Shown here: in pieces, positions 1 through 6,812 of the stretch
How the letters are laid out: every line of letters starts with the position of its first letter
Numbering within the stretch: position 1 is the stretch's first letter
Assembly: GCA_910587765.1 (NCBI GenBank)
Contig: CAJUNR010000040.1
Coordinates: 1-38,069, forward strand
Direction: 5' to 3'
Source: an uncultured Lachnospiraceae bacterium
GTDB lineage: Bacteria > Bacillota > Clostridia > Lachnospirales > Lachnospiraceae
Length of the DNA: 38,069 bases
Made by a program: the position numbers and the translations under genes
Notes under the pieces: model-generated
Told to the model about the DNA's origin: nothing
The model's input: only the letters and a program-made list of their open reading frames with translations
The model's database searches: none

Positions 1-55
1 AACCCACGGCCTCAACAATGCGAATGTTGCGCGCTCCCAACTGCGCTAATGCCCC
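1..55 (-). tRNA. tRNA-Ala(CGC), partial at window edge
   Basis: Read on the minus strand, the 5' acceptor strand GGGGCAT is followed by TA, a GCGC/GCGC D-stem, and a CAACA/TGTTG anticodon stem enclosing loop TTCGCAT. The anticodon is CGC (alanine, codon GCG). The T-stem starts with GTGGG and TT before the window ends, so the 3' part is missing. It lies 14 bases downstream of tRNA-Val on the same strand and is probably processed from the same transcript. Confidence 0.88.
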
Positions 56-69
56 TTTTTCTTTGAAAA

Positions 70-143
70 TGGAAGCAATGGGGCTCGAACCCATGACCTC
101 TCGCGTGTGAGGCGAACGCTCATCCCGGCTGAGCTATGCTTCC
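70..143 (-). tRNA. tRNA-Val(CAC)
   Basis: A complete 74-nt cloverleaf on the minus strand: acceptor GGAAGCA/TGCTTCC, D-stem GCTC/GAGC, anticodon stem TTCGC/GCGAG with loop CTCACAC, T-stem ATGGG/CCCAT with TTCGAGC loop, discriminator A. The anticodon CAC reads valine codon GUG. The 3' CCA is not encoded, so it must be added by a nucleotidyltransferase. It is the first gene of the small tRNA cluster leaving the window. Confidence 0.95.
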
Positions 144-152
144 ATGTCCTTT

Positions 153-180
153 ATTATATCACGTCTTCCGAAAAAAACAA
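153..180 (-). promoter_or_regulatory. Promoter of the tRNA pair
   Basis: On the minus strand TTGTTT, a 16-base spacer and a perfect TATAAT lie about 10 bases ahead of the 5' end of tRNA-Val, so transcription would start just before the mature tRNA. Motif-based call only. Confidence 0.6.
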
Positions 181-208
181 GACGAAATTTGAAGAAAAAT
201 AAATTTTC

Positions 209-871
209 TTATATGGAGGGGACTTTGATCTCCGGTTCGGGTGCATCTTCGCAGGTATCCCACAACGCGAACTGATACAGCTTTAACGTTCTCGGGCTGA
301 ACAGGAGATGGCATTTGTAATCCTCTCCCCGCTGTGTGACGGACAGATCGCCCTGCTCGAAATCCGGAAACATTTCTCCGGCCTTTGTCCGTGAAATCTC
401 AGGGACCGGAACGCCGTCTACGAGAATGTCTTCCGGCAGAAGTTCCTCGTTATGCGACAGGTGCAGTTCCAGGCGGGTGATGGGGGCGTCGCCCGTGCGT
501 ACGGTTCCGTTTTTGGCGATGACGGAGACTCTGGCAAATGAGGCATCCGTAATCCAGAAGGATATCTCCGTGTTGCTCGTCCCGTCCGCCAGTTCCGTGT
601 CCGGATTCAGCTCGTGCTGTATGATATCGTCGCCGTTCCACTCCGAGACCATCAGTTGAAAGCCGTCCCCGAGCAGCTCCTGGATGGTTGTTTCGCCGAC
701 GATAATCTCATGTCCCTGTATTGTGACGGGCAGTTCCAGCTGCGAGAGCGCGGGCAGCGCCGGTTCTTCCGTCTGCGCGGCGGACGCCGCCGGTTCGTTG
801 TCCCGGGAGCAGCCGCTTAGAACAGCCATCATAATCAAAAGAGCGATTCCTTTTACGGATCGATTTCTCAC
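209..871 (-). CDS. Small secreted lipoprotein, unknown function
   Basis: A 220-residue predicted lipoprotein. I chose the GTG start at 871 because GAGGAGGG sits 7 bases before it and it puts a classical signal peptide at the N-terminus: basic residues, a hydrophobic stretch, then the lipobox L-S-G-C. The mature protein begins with an acidic, Ala/Pro-rich linker. A motif of the form I-V-G-E-T-T-I-Q-E-L follows a short V-T-I-Q-G-H-E stretch. The same arrangement (T-I-V-L-G-Q-T-T-I-K-D-M after an I-T-V-D-G stretch) is seen in the lipoprotein at 5411-6010, so the two are paralogues. No catalytic motif is visible; the role is unknown. It stands alone on the minus strand, divergent from the MATE gene. 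Confidence 0.75.
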   Translation of the reverse strand: MRNRSVKGIALLIMMAVLSGCSRDNEPAASAAQTEEPALPALSQLELPVTIQGHEIIVGETTIQELLGDGFQLMVSEWNGDDIIQHELNPDTELADGTSNTEISFWITDASFARVSVIAKNGTVRTGDAPITRLELHLSHNEELLPEDILVDGVPVPEISRTKAGEMFPDFEQGDLSVTQRGEDYKCHLLFSPRTLKLYQFALWDTCEDAPEPEIKVPSI

Positions 872-933
872 GTTGTTTCCCTCCTCATATCTGAAATCCA
901 TCATGTTTGATTTACGATTTTTGACTTATGAAA

Positions 934-962
934 ATTGTACCACAGATTATGCAAATTTGAAA
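934..962 (-). promoter_or_regulatory. Probable promoter of the lipoprotein at 209-871
   Basis: Minus-strand TTTCAA, 17-base spacer, TACAAT, about 60 bases upstream of the GTG start. The -10 is good and the -35 weak. Confidence 0.4.
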
Positions 963-1005
963 ATGTTTTTTCACTTTACCGCCGGCGGAAAAATCCGGAT
1001 TCGCA

Positions 1006-1034
1006 ATGACAAAGGTGCGAAGACATGCTACAAT
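1006..1034 (+). promoter_or_regulatory. Promoter of the MATE gene
   Basis: ATGACA (1006-1011), exactly 17 bases, then TACAAT (1029-1034) preceded by TGC, which gives an extended -10. It lies about 65 bases before the chosen ATG. Confidence 0.65.
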
Positions 1035-1099
1035 GGGACTATGATAACGGTATTACGGTTTTCGTAAAGTTCAGATTGCAGAAAGGAAGTCCGATCCGA

Positions 1100-2464
1100 A
1101 TGGAAGATAAGCAGAAGACAAAATTATTTGAAGAAACACCGATTCCGAAGGCGGTTATGATCATGTCGGTGCCGACTGTCGTCAGCTCGCTCGTCATGGT
1201 CATTTATAATCTGGCGGATACCTATTTCGTTGGTATGGTGAACGATCCGGTGCAGAACGCAGCGGTGGCTCTGGCGGCTCCGGTTTTGCTGGCTTTTAAC
1301 GCCGTCAACAACCTGTTCGGCATCGGCAGTTCCAGTATGATGAGCCGGGCGCTGGGAAGGAAGGATTACGACACGGTATCAAAAAGCTCCGCCTTCGGTT
1401 TTTACTGCGCACTGATCAGCGGCGCCTTGTTTTCCCTGCTGTTTACAGTCTTCCGGCAGCCGCTTCTGTCGGTTCTGGGCGCGGATGCCGGGACGGCGGC
1501 GGCAACAGGGGCCTATCTGAAATGGACGGTTACCTGCGGAGCGATTCCCGCCATTTTAAATGTTGTACTCGCTTATCTTGTGAGAGCGGAGGGGGCTTCC
1601 CTTCATGCCAGTATCGGAACCATGAGCGGATGTCTGCTGAATATTTTCCTCGATCCTGTATTCATTCTTCCTCAGGGGCTGAATATGGGGGCCGCGGGAG
1701 CAGGTCTGGCGACGTTCCTGTCCAACTGCGCGGCCTGTCTGTATTTCTTTGTCCTTCTCCATGTGAAAAGGGGCAGGACTTACGTATGCGTGAAGCCGTC
1801 CATGTTCCGGCCGTCTGCGGCCGTCGTCGCGAGCATCTGCGGCGTCGGGATTCCGGCTTCGATTCAGAATCTTCTGAACGTCACGGGAATGACGGTGCTG
1901 AATAATTTTACCTCCGTCTACGGTCCGGACGCGGTGGCGGCTATGGGCATCGCCCAGAAAATCAATATGGTTCCCATGTATATCGCGCTGGGGCTGTCTC
2001 AGGGTCTGATGCCGCTGATCAGCTATAACTATGCCAGCGGAAATACGCCGCGCATGAAGAAAACGGTCCTTTTCTCGGCGGGCATCTCGATCTCTTTTCT
2101 GTCCTTTATCACCGCAGGCTATTATCTGGGATCGGACTTTTTTATCAGCCTGTTTATGAAAAATGAGCAAATCATCGCCTATGGAAGCCGTTTCCTGCAC
2201 GGACTTTGCCTGGCTCTGCCGTTTCTGTGCCTGGATTTTCTGGCCGTCGGCGTCTTTCAGGCGTGCGGCATGGGACGCAAATCCCTGGTGTTCGCCATTC
2301 TCCGCAAGATTGTGCTGGAAATTCCGGCGCTGTATCTGCTGAACCGGCTCTTCCCGCTTTACGGACTGGCCTTTGCGCAGTTGACTGCGGAGCTCGTGCT
2401 TGCCGCTGCCGCGACCGTGGTGTTGATCCGGATGTTCCGCCGCCTGGAACAAAAGAAAACATAA
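1100..2464 (+). CDS. MATE family multidrug/cation antiporter
   Basis: A 454-residue integral membrane protein, the usual size for MATE exporters (12 membrane helices in two six-helix bundles). The N-terminal P-I-P-K-A-V-M-I-M-S-V-P-T start of helix 1, the D-T-Y-F-V-G turn after it, and the second-half equivalent G-I-P-A-S-I-Q-N-L-L-N near residue 250 are typical of both halves. It should exchange Na+ or H+ for cationic drugs or metabolites; the substrate cannot be read from sequence. ATG 1100 was chosen because AAAGGAAG precedes it at about 10 bases and it removes an unlikely N-terminal tail. It is convergent with the LysR gene and has its own promoter. Confidence 0.92.
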   Translation: MEDKQKTKLFEETPIPKAVMIMSVPTVVSSLVMVIYNLADTYFVGMVNDPVQNAAVALAAPVLLAFNAVNNLFGIGSSSMMSRALGRKDYDTVSKSSAFGFYCALISGALFSLLFTVFRQPLLSVLGADAGTAAATGAYLKWTVTCGAIPAILNVVLAYLVRAEGASLHASIGTMSGCLLNIFLDPVFILPQGLNMGAAGAGLATFLSNCAACLYFFVLLHVKRGRTYVCVKPSMFRPSAAVVASICGVGIPASIQNLLNVTGMTVLNNFTSVYGPDAVAAMGIAQKINMVPMYIALGLSQGLMPLISYNYASGNTPRMKKTVLFSAGISISFLSFITAGYYLGSDFFISLFMKNEQIIAYGSRFLHGLCLALPFLCLDFLAVGVFQACGMGRKSLVFAILRKIVLEIPALYLLNRLFPLYGLAFAQLTAELVLAAAATVVLIRMFRRLEQKKT

Positions 2465-2517
2465 AAATATTATGTCGTCTTATAGAAGCCAGTCATCGGA
2501 ACCCGGACGGCAGATGC

Positions 2518-3405
2518 TCAGATTTTCTGAATGAAATGACTGAGCGCCTGGCTTTTTCCTTCTTCCTTCCAGACGGAAATAATTTTCTCGTATTCGCCTT
2601 CGCCTACCAGCGGAACGAAAACCAGGTTGTCTGCGTCGGCAAGCTTGCTGGTCACATAGGAGGGCAGGATGGAGATGCCTTCCTCTGCGGCCACCATCAT
2701 CAGGATGCTTTCGATGTCGTTGGAGCGGAAGAGGATATTGGGCTGGTATCCGGCCAGTCGGTACAGTTCCATAAAATGATTGTCCCCGAAGGAATCTCCG
2801 GTGGCGGAAGGCGTCATATAGAGAATTGTCTCGTTGCGCAGTTCCCTGCGGCTGAGGGAATTTCTCACGGCCAGCGGATGTCCCGCATAGAGCGCCACGA
2901 CCAGCGGGGCCAGTTCGATCAGCCGGTATCCGATTCCTTTTTCCTGAAGAATATTTGTACTGTCCCAGGTAAAAATGATGTCGTAATCGTCGTTAAAAAG
3001 TCCGGCGGCCAGCACATCCGTGTCGCAGCGGTAACAGGTGATCAGTATGTTGGGAAATTCCAGATGAAAAGCCCGCAGGGTGTCGGACAGGCTGCTGCGC
3101 TCGTAACCTTTGGTGTAACCGATCCGCAGTGTGCCCACCAGTCCGCTGGAGGCGTCCCGTACCTTTCCCATGGCAGTGTTCATGCGTTCCAGAATCGCCT
3201 TGGCCTCGCCGAGAAATACGTTGCCCGCCGGGGTCAGGGCGACCGGCCGGCGGCTTCTGTCGATCAGCCGGACATCCATCGTCTCCTCCAGCGCCCGGAT
3301 CTGCTGCGTGATGGCGGTCTGAGAGATGTAGTACTGATTGGCGGCTTTCGTAAAGCTTTTGTACTCCGCCACAGCGATAAAATATTTTAACTGGTTGATA
3401 TTCAT
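2518..3405 (-). CDS. LysR-type transcriptional regulator
   Basis: A 295-residue LysR-type regulator. The N-terminal winged helix (residues 1-60: N-I-N-Q-L-K-Y-F-I-A-V-A-E, then F-T-K-A-A-N-Q...S-Q-T-A-I-T-Q-Q-I-R-A-L-E) is textbook, and a periplasmic-binding-protein-like effector domain begins near residue 90 (G-T-L-R-I-G-Y). It is divergent from the transporter at 3567-5027, and a perfect T-N11-A dyad lies between them. The usual LysR arrangement predicts autoregulation and inducer-dependent activation of the transporter gene. The inducer is unknown, possibly the transported amino acid or amine. Start ATG has GAGG about 8 bases upstream. Confidence 0.93.
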   Translation of the reverse strand: MNINQLKYFIAVAEYKSFTKAANQYYISQTAITQQIRALEETMDVRLIDRSRRPVALTPAGNVFLGEAKAILERMNTAMGKVRDASSGLVGTLRIGYTKGYERSSLSDTLRAFHLEFPNILITCYRCDTDVLAAGLFNDDYDIIFTWDSTNILQEKGIGYRLIELAPLVVALYAGHPLAVRNSLSRRELRNETILYMTPSATGDSFGDNHFMELYRLAGYQPNILFRSNDIESILMMVAAEEGISILPSYVTSKLADADNLVFVPLVGEGEYEKIISVWKEEGKSQALSHFIQKI

Positions 3406-3465
3406 CCGTCGTTCCTCACTCCGAAATATTCTAAGAAGGCGCTGATGCAGTCATTGCTTCTATAT

Positions 3466-3480
3466 ATAAGTTTTTCTTAT
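3466..3480. promoter_or_regulatory. LysR-type operator (T-N11-A dyad)
   Basis: ATAAG-TTTTT-CTTAT is a perfect 15-base interrupted palindrome of LysR T-N11-A form. Its centre is about 64 bases upstream of the predicted transcription start of the transporter gene, where LysR proteins usually place their recognition site. Confidence 0.65.
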
Positions 3481-3501
3481 TTTAATATAAAAAGTCTACG
3501 C

Positions 3502-3530
3502 TTGCAATCCCTTATCTGTCCGATTATAAT
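3502..3530 (+). promoter_or_regulatory. Promoter of the NSS transporter gene
   Basis: TTGCAA (3502-3507), a 17-base spacer and consensus TATAAT (3525-3530). Predicted start is near 3537, giving a short leader with GGAGG at 3551-3555. Confidence 0.7.
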
Positions 3531-3566
3531 AATTAAATGTTATGTAATACGGAGGATTTGTGTACT

Positions 3567-5027
3567 ATGAAACGAGAAAAATTTGGTTCCCGCCTGGGAT
3601 TCATCCTGGTATCGGCCGGATGCGCCATCGGTATCGGAAATGTATGGAAATTTCCATATATCTGCGGCGTATACGGAGGGGCGGCATTTATCCTGATCTA
3701 CCTTGCCTTCCTTCTGATTCTCGGGATTCCGGTCCTGGTTTTTGAATTTGCGGTGGGGCGGGGCAGCAGAAAGAGCGTGGCTTTGAGTTTTGAGGAACTG
3801 GAACCGAAAGGAACGCTCTGGCACCGGCTGAAATACATCGGTATCTTCGGCTGTTATCTTCTGATGATGTTCTACACGATGGTGGGCGGATGGATGATGT
3901 ATTACTGTTACCGGAGCCTTACGGGAGAGTTTACCGGGGCGGCGCCGGAGCAGATCGCAGACGCGTTCGGCGGAATGCTTCAGGATCTGCCCGCCATGGC
4001 GTTCTGGACGGTTCTGATCTGCCTCATCGGTTTTGCGGTCTGCGTGCTGGGGCTGAAGTCCGGCGTGGAACGGATCACGAAATGGATGATGGCGGCACTG
4101 CTGGTGATCATGCTGGTGCTGGCCGTCCATTCGGTGTTCCTGGAAGGGGCGATGGAAGGAATCCGCTTTTATCTGGTTCCTGATTTTCAGCGGATGATAG
4201 AGAACGGAATCGGCAACGTGGTCTTCGCGGCGCTGAGCCAGGCTTTTTTCACGCTTTCTCTCGGCATCGGCGCGATGCTGATTTTCGGAAGTTATCTGGA
4301 CCGCTCTCACAGCCTGACCGGAGAAGCCGTCAGCATCACCGCGCTCGATACGTTTGTGGCGCTGACTGCCGGTTTCATCGTCATTCCGGCCTGCTTTGCC
4401 TACGGCATTGAACCGGGAGCCGGACCGAGTCTTGTGTTTATCACTCTGCCCAACATCTTTGCGCAGATGACGGGAGGGTTTCTGTGGAGCGCGCTGTTCT
4501 TTCTGTTCCTGACGTTTGCGGCTTTGTCCACGATCATTGCGGTGTTCGAGAACATCATCGCCTTCGATATGGATCTGTTCGGGTGGAGCAGGCAGAAGAG
4601 CGTGGTGGTCAGCGCGGTGCTGATCATCGTCCTGAGCATGCCGGCCGTGATGGGCTACAACGTTCTCTCCATGATTCAGCCGCTGGGAGAGGGCAGTACG
4701 ATCATGGATCTGGAAGATTTCATCGTCTCCAACAATCTGCTCCCGCTCGGCAGCCTCGGTTATGTGCTGTTCTGTACCCGCAAAAACGGCTGGGGATGGG
4801 AGAATTTTATTGCGGAAGCCAACGCCGGAACCGGGCGCGCGTTCCCTGTTGGACTCAAAAATTACGCGGCTTACGGGATTCCGCTGATCATCGTGGTGAT
4901 TTATCTCAAAGGATATTATGACATGTTTGCCCAGAAAGGTCCCGCGATGCTGGCGGGCTGGATGACGGCGGCGGTGGTATTCCTGCTGTTTGTATTCTAC
5001 TGCGCGGCGGGGAAGAAACGGAACTGA
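3567..5027 (+). CDS. Na+-dependent transporter of the NSS/SNF family
   Basis: A 486-residue membrane protein of the neurotransmitter:sodium symporter family. Helix 1 carries the hallmark G-C-A-I-G-I-G-N-V-W-K-F-P-Y (residues 17-30), which in LeuT-fold proteins forms the broken helix that binds sodium and substrate. The helix-6 region T-L-S-L-G-I-G-A-M-L-I-F-G-S-Y also fits. It should import an amino acid or related amine with Na+. ATG 3567 follows GGAGG by 11 bases; the long upstream extension has no better site. It is controlled from the divergent region with the LysR gene. It ends facing the lipoprotein at 5411-6010, with repeat elements between them. Confidence 0.92.
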   Translation: MKREKFGSRLGFILVSAGCAIGIGNVWKFPYICGVYGGAAFILIYLAFLLILGIPVLVFEFAVGRGSRKSVALSFEELEPKGTLWHRLKYIGIFGCYLLMMFYTMVGGWMMYYCYRSLTGEFTGAAPEQIADAFGGMLQDLPAMAFWTVLICLIGFAVCVLGLKSGVERITKWMMAALLVIMLVLAVHSVFLEGAMEGIRFYLVPDFQRMIENGIGNVVFAALSQAFFTLSLGIGAMLIFGSYLDRSHSLTGEAVSITALDTFVALTAGFIVIPACFAYGIEPGAGPSLVFITLPNIFAQMTGGFLWSALFFLFLTFAALSTIIAVFENIIAFDMDLFGWSRQKSVVVSAVLIIVLSMPAVMGYNVLSMIQPLGEGSTIMDLEDFIVSNNLLPLGSLGYVLFCTRKNGWGWENFIAEANAGTGRAFPVGLKNYAAYGIPLIIVVIYLKGYYDMFAQKGPAMLAGWMTAAVVFLLFVFYCAAGKKRN

Positions 5028-5058
5028 TTCCGTCGGCTTTCTGCGAACCGTGTTTTTG

Positions 5059-5142
5059 CGATCGAGCAGGGAAGATGTATCTTTTTCTACTCGCGCACCG
5101 GACGTCCGTCAGCCTGCTGACATATTTCATCCGGACGCCCGT
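5059..5142 (-). repeat. Small hairpin repeat B, copy 1
   Basis: On the minus strand this matches 24278-24364 over almost its full length. The modules are a CGGGCGTCC arm, GATGAAATAT, a GTCAGC/GCTGAC mini-hairpin, a GGACGtCCG arm, then a second imperfect hairpin ending in CTGCTCG. It directly abuts foldback element A copy 1. No coding potential is seen. It is either a mobile miniature element or an intergenic structured sequence. Confidence 0.7.
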
Positions 5143-5144
5143 GT

Positions 5145-5343
5145 GGTTATTGTTCACATCTACGCTGGTTTCAGCCTGATGCGGGCAGATCATCCTGAAA
5201 GACCCATTGAAGGGCGCCGGTCCTTAGGCGCGGTCTTTTCGCGCCTTAGTACCGCTGCGTCCCTTCATTAAGCGCGAGCGGGGTCTGGAAGGATGATCTG
5301 CCCGCATCGGGCGTCCGGGTGGCGGGGGTGTGAACAGGTAACC
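5145..5343 (+). repeat. Foldback element A, copy 1
   Basis: About 199 bases bounded by GGTTAT and GTAACC. Long imperfect arms can pair (left GATGCGGGCAGATCATCCT with right AGGATGATCTGCCCGCATC). Inside are GAAGGG, an AGGCGCG/CGCGCCT hairpin, then CCGCT...CCCTTC...AGCGG. Two further copies share the core nearly exactly while changing the arms in a paired way. It lies between convergent genes and has no open frame of its own. It is a structured RNA gene or a non-autonomous mobile element. Confidence 0.8.
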
Positions 5344-5352
5344 CCGTGTGCA

Positions 5353-5394
5353 TAAAACGCGCCCGCACCTCCGTGTTACCGGAAGTACGGGCGC
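5353..5394 (-). terminator. Terminator of the lipoprotein at 5411-6010
   Basis: On the minus strand GCGCCCG pairs with CGGGCGC, with an inner CTTCCG/CGGAGG stem and a small loop, followed by GTTTTAT. It starts about 17 bases after the stop codon. The stem is strong, the U-tract short. Confidence 0.7.
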
Positions 5395-5410
5395 AAATCA
5401 TTTCTTTTCG

Positions 5411-6010
5411 TTATTTCTGCATTTTCTCAAATTCGGACTGTGTGAGCTGCACATTCAGGGAACCGTAATCTTCGTCGCCGGTGGTGGCGCTTTCGAGAAT
5501 CACAAACCCTCTCTCTGCAGTCACCTTATATTTTCTTTTGGAGGCTTCCTCGTCCTCTTTGGCCTTCCACTCGTCCTCCGCATAGTCAAAGCTCAGATCT
5601 TTGATATTGACATCGTTGTATACGACGTCGATTTTTTCCGTAGAGGTCAGAGTCATACGCACCGACTTGATAATTCCTTCCGTAGAGGCAAGGCTCTGTT
5701 CCTTCGCCACGTCGGAACCGCCTTCCCACGGAACGCAGGCCGTAACATGGATCTGGTCGCCGGCGCCCCGGTCCAGACTGTAGTAGAAGGGAATATACTG
5801 ATCGCCTTTGTTCATGACATCGGGCATGCCGTCCATCAGTACCTCGTATCCACGGTCCGTCATATCTTTAATGGTTGTCTGTCCGAGAACGATCGTGTAA
5901 CCGTCCACTGTAATCTCCATCGGCATGTCCGGTTTGCTGCCGCACGCGGTCAGAGAGACGGTCAGAAGCAGAAGACAGCTCAGCATGATACTTTTTATTT
6001 TTCGGTTCAT
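5411..6010 (-). CDS. Small secreted lipoprotein, paralogue of 209-871
   Basis: A 199-residue predicted lipoprotein. ATG 6010 was chosen because AGGAGGAAGG lies just upstream and it gives a signal peptide M-N-R-K-I-K-S followed by a hydrophobic core and lipobox L-T-A-C. After the acylated Cys comes I-T-V-D-G-Y-T-I-V-L-G-Q-T-T-I-K-D-M, closely like the motif in the lipoprotein at 209-871. The C-terminal half is acidic and lysine-rich. No enzymatic motif is visible and the function is unknown. It has its own promoter and a strong terminator, so it is a single-gene unit. Confidence 0.8.
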   Translation of the reverse strand: MNRKIKSIMLSCLLLLTVSLTACGSKPDMPMEITVDGYTIVLGQTTIKDMTDRGYEVLMDGMPDVMNKGDQYIPFYYSLDRGAGDQIHVTACVPWEGGSDVAKEQSLASTEGIIKSVRMTLTSTEKIDVVYNDVNIKDLSFDYAEDEWKAKEDEEASKRKYKVTAERGFVILESATTGDEDYGSLNVQLTQSEFEKMQK

Positions 6011-6103
6011 CTTTTCCTTCCTCCTGGTAAAAAATTCATAATAATCTCTGTGTACTTTCAGCATTCTCGCAGATCGGCTACCCGCCAACCTCGCACGATA
6101 GAG

Positions 6104-6132
6104 ATTATATCGAAGTTTTATCTTTAAAGCAA
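6104..6132 (-). promoter_or_regulatory. Promoter of the lipoprotein at 5411-6010
   Basis: Minus-strand TTGCTT, 17-base spacer, consensus TATAAT, leaving a ~90-base leader before the ATG. Confidence 0.6.
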
Positions 6133-6169
6133 GGTTTTTTTCCTGAAAATGTAAAAAAATTGCAGAGAC

Positions 6170-6233
6170 GTGGTCCGGACGGATGATCTTCCTGCGCCGG
6201 GCACCCGGGCGGCGTAAGTCGAACAGTGACGGG
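6170..6233 (+). repeat. Solo right arm of foldback element A
   Basis: This resembles the right arm of the full elements: GGTCCGGACGGATGATCTTC, then CGCCGGGCaCCCGGGcGGCGT and GAACAGTGAC, against GGTCTGGAAGGATGATCTGC...GGGCGTCCGGGTGGCG...GAACAGGTAAC in copy 1. No left arm or core is present nearby, so this is a decayed or partial copy. Confidence 0.5.
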
Positions 6234-6270
6234 GCATGAGCGGAAAAAGCAGTGTCATTTTCTCATAGTC

Positions 6271-6284
6271 CGAACAAATTTTCG
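6271..6284. promoter_or_regulatory. SOS (LexA) box 1 of the LysM gene
   Basis: CGAAC-AAAT-TTTCG matches 13 of 14 positions of the Gram-positive consensus CGAACRNRYGTTYG. It lies just upstream of the -35 element. Confidence 0.55.
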
Positions 6285-6293
6285 ATTTCCTTA

Positions 6294-6322
6294 TTGACAA
6301 ACAGACGTTCGGACTGTATAAT
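6294..6322 (+). promoter_or_regulatory. Consensus promoter of the LysM gene
   Basis: TTGACA (6294-6299), 17-base spacer, TATAAT (6317-6322): a perfect sigma-A promoter. Such strength fits a gene normally held off by a repressor. One SOS-box-like site overlaps its -35 and spacer, and two flank it. Confidence 0.85.
6298..6311. promoter_or_regulatory. SOS (LexA) box 2 of the LysM gene
   Basis: CAAAC-AGAC-GTTCG fits 13 of 14 consensus positions and overlaps the -35 end and spacer, a repressing position. Confidence 0.55.
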
Positions 6323-6333
6323 AAAGTACAAAT

Positions 6334-6347
6334 AGAACAAATGTTTG
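6334..6347. promoter_or_regulatory. SOS (LexA) box 3 of the LysM gene
   Basis: AGAAC-AAAT-GTTTG fits 13 of 14 consensus positions and lies at about +5 to +18 of the predicted transcript. Confidence 0.6.
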
Positions 6348-6366
6348 CACAAAGGAGGAGAGTGAT

Positions 6367-6744
6367 ATGTATGCAGAAGAAAGGGAAGTTCTGAGAAAAG
6401 CACGGAGGGAACAGATGATGAGAGAGCGGAAGAGCAGAAGACGCAGAGCTTTTCTTTTCTGTATCACGCTGATCGTGATGTTCGGAATCGGGGTGGGGTT
6501 TGGAACGCTTCTCGCAAAGGCGGAAGAGACAGAAGAGGAGACGATGTACAAATATTACACGAACATCGAGATCGAAAAGGGGGATACGCTGTGGAAGATT
6601 GCAGATGAATATATGGACCCGGCGCATTACGCAGGCCGGTCGGAATATATCAGCGAAGTGATGAAGATCAACCGTATGGCGACCGACCGCCTGACCGCCG
6701 GCAAAAAGATCATTGTTCCTTATTACTCGCCGGAAGCCAGGTGA
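6367..6744 (+). CDS. YneA-like LysM membrane protein, likely SOS cell-division inhibitor
   Basis: A 125-residue protein: about 28 highly basic residues, one membrane helix (A-F-L-F-C-I-T-L-I-V-M-F-G-I-G-V-G-F, about residues 30-50), a short acidic linker, and a LysM domain (I-E-K-G-D-T-L-W-K-I-A-D-E-Y to A-G-K-K-I-I-V-P-Y) exposed outside. Size and order match YneA/DivS-type proteins, which block division during DNA damage. The perfect promoter with three SOS-like boxes supports this. Unlike Bacillus, it is not adjacent to lexA, which lies at 19710 in this window. The start has AAAGGAGGAG about 7 bases upstream. Role is inferred; a generic LysM protein is the alternative. Confidence 0.82.
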   Translation: MYAEEREVLRKARREQMMRERKSRRRRAFLFCITLIVMFGIGVGFGTLLAKAEETEEETMYKYYTNIEIEKGDTLWKIADEYMDPAHYAGRSEYISEVMKINRMATDRLTAGKKIIVPYYSPEAR

Positions 6745-6812
6745 CCGGCGGCCGCCGTGCCCGTTTTTCCCTGAATACGGGTCAGGAAGACGGACATGGC
6801 GGCGGAGCCTGT

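Noticed and set aside
5145..5343. Calling the foldback elements insertion sequences or simple transcription terminators.
   Set aside because: They encode no transposase and carry no U-tract. The length, conserved core and paired changes do not fit a terminator; a transposon-derived origin remains possible but is unproven.
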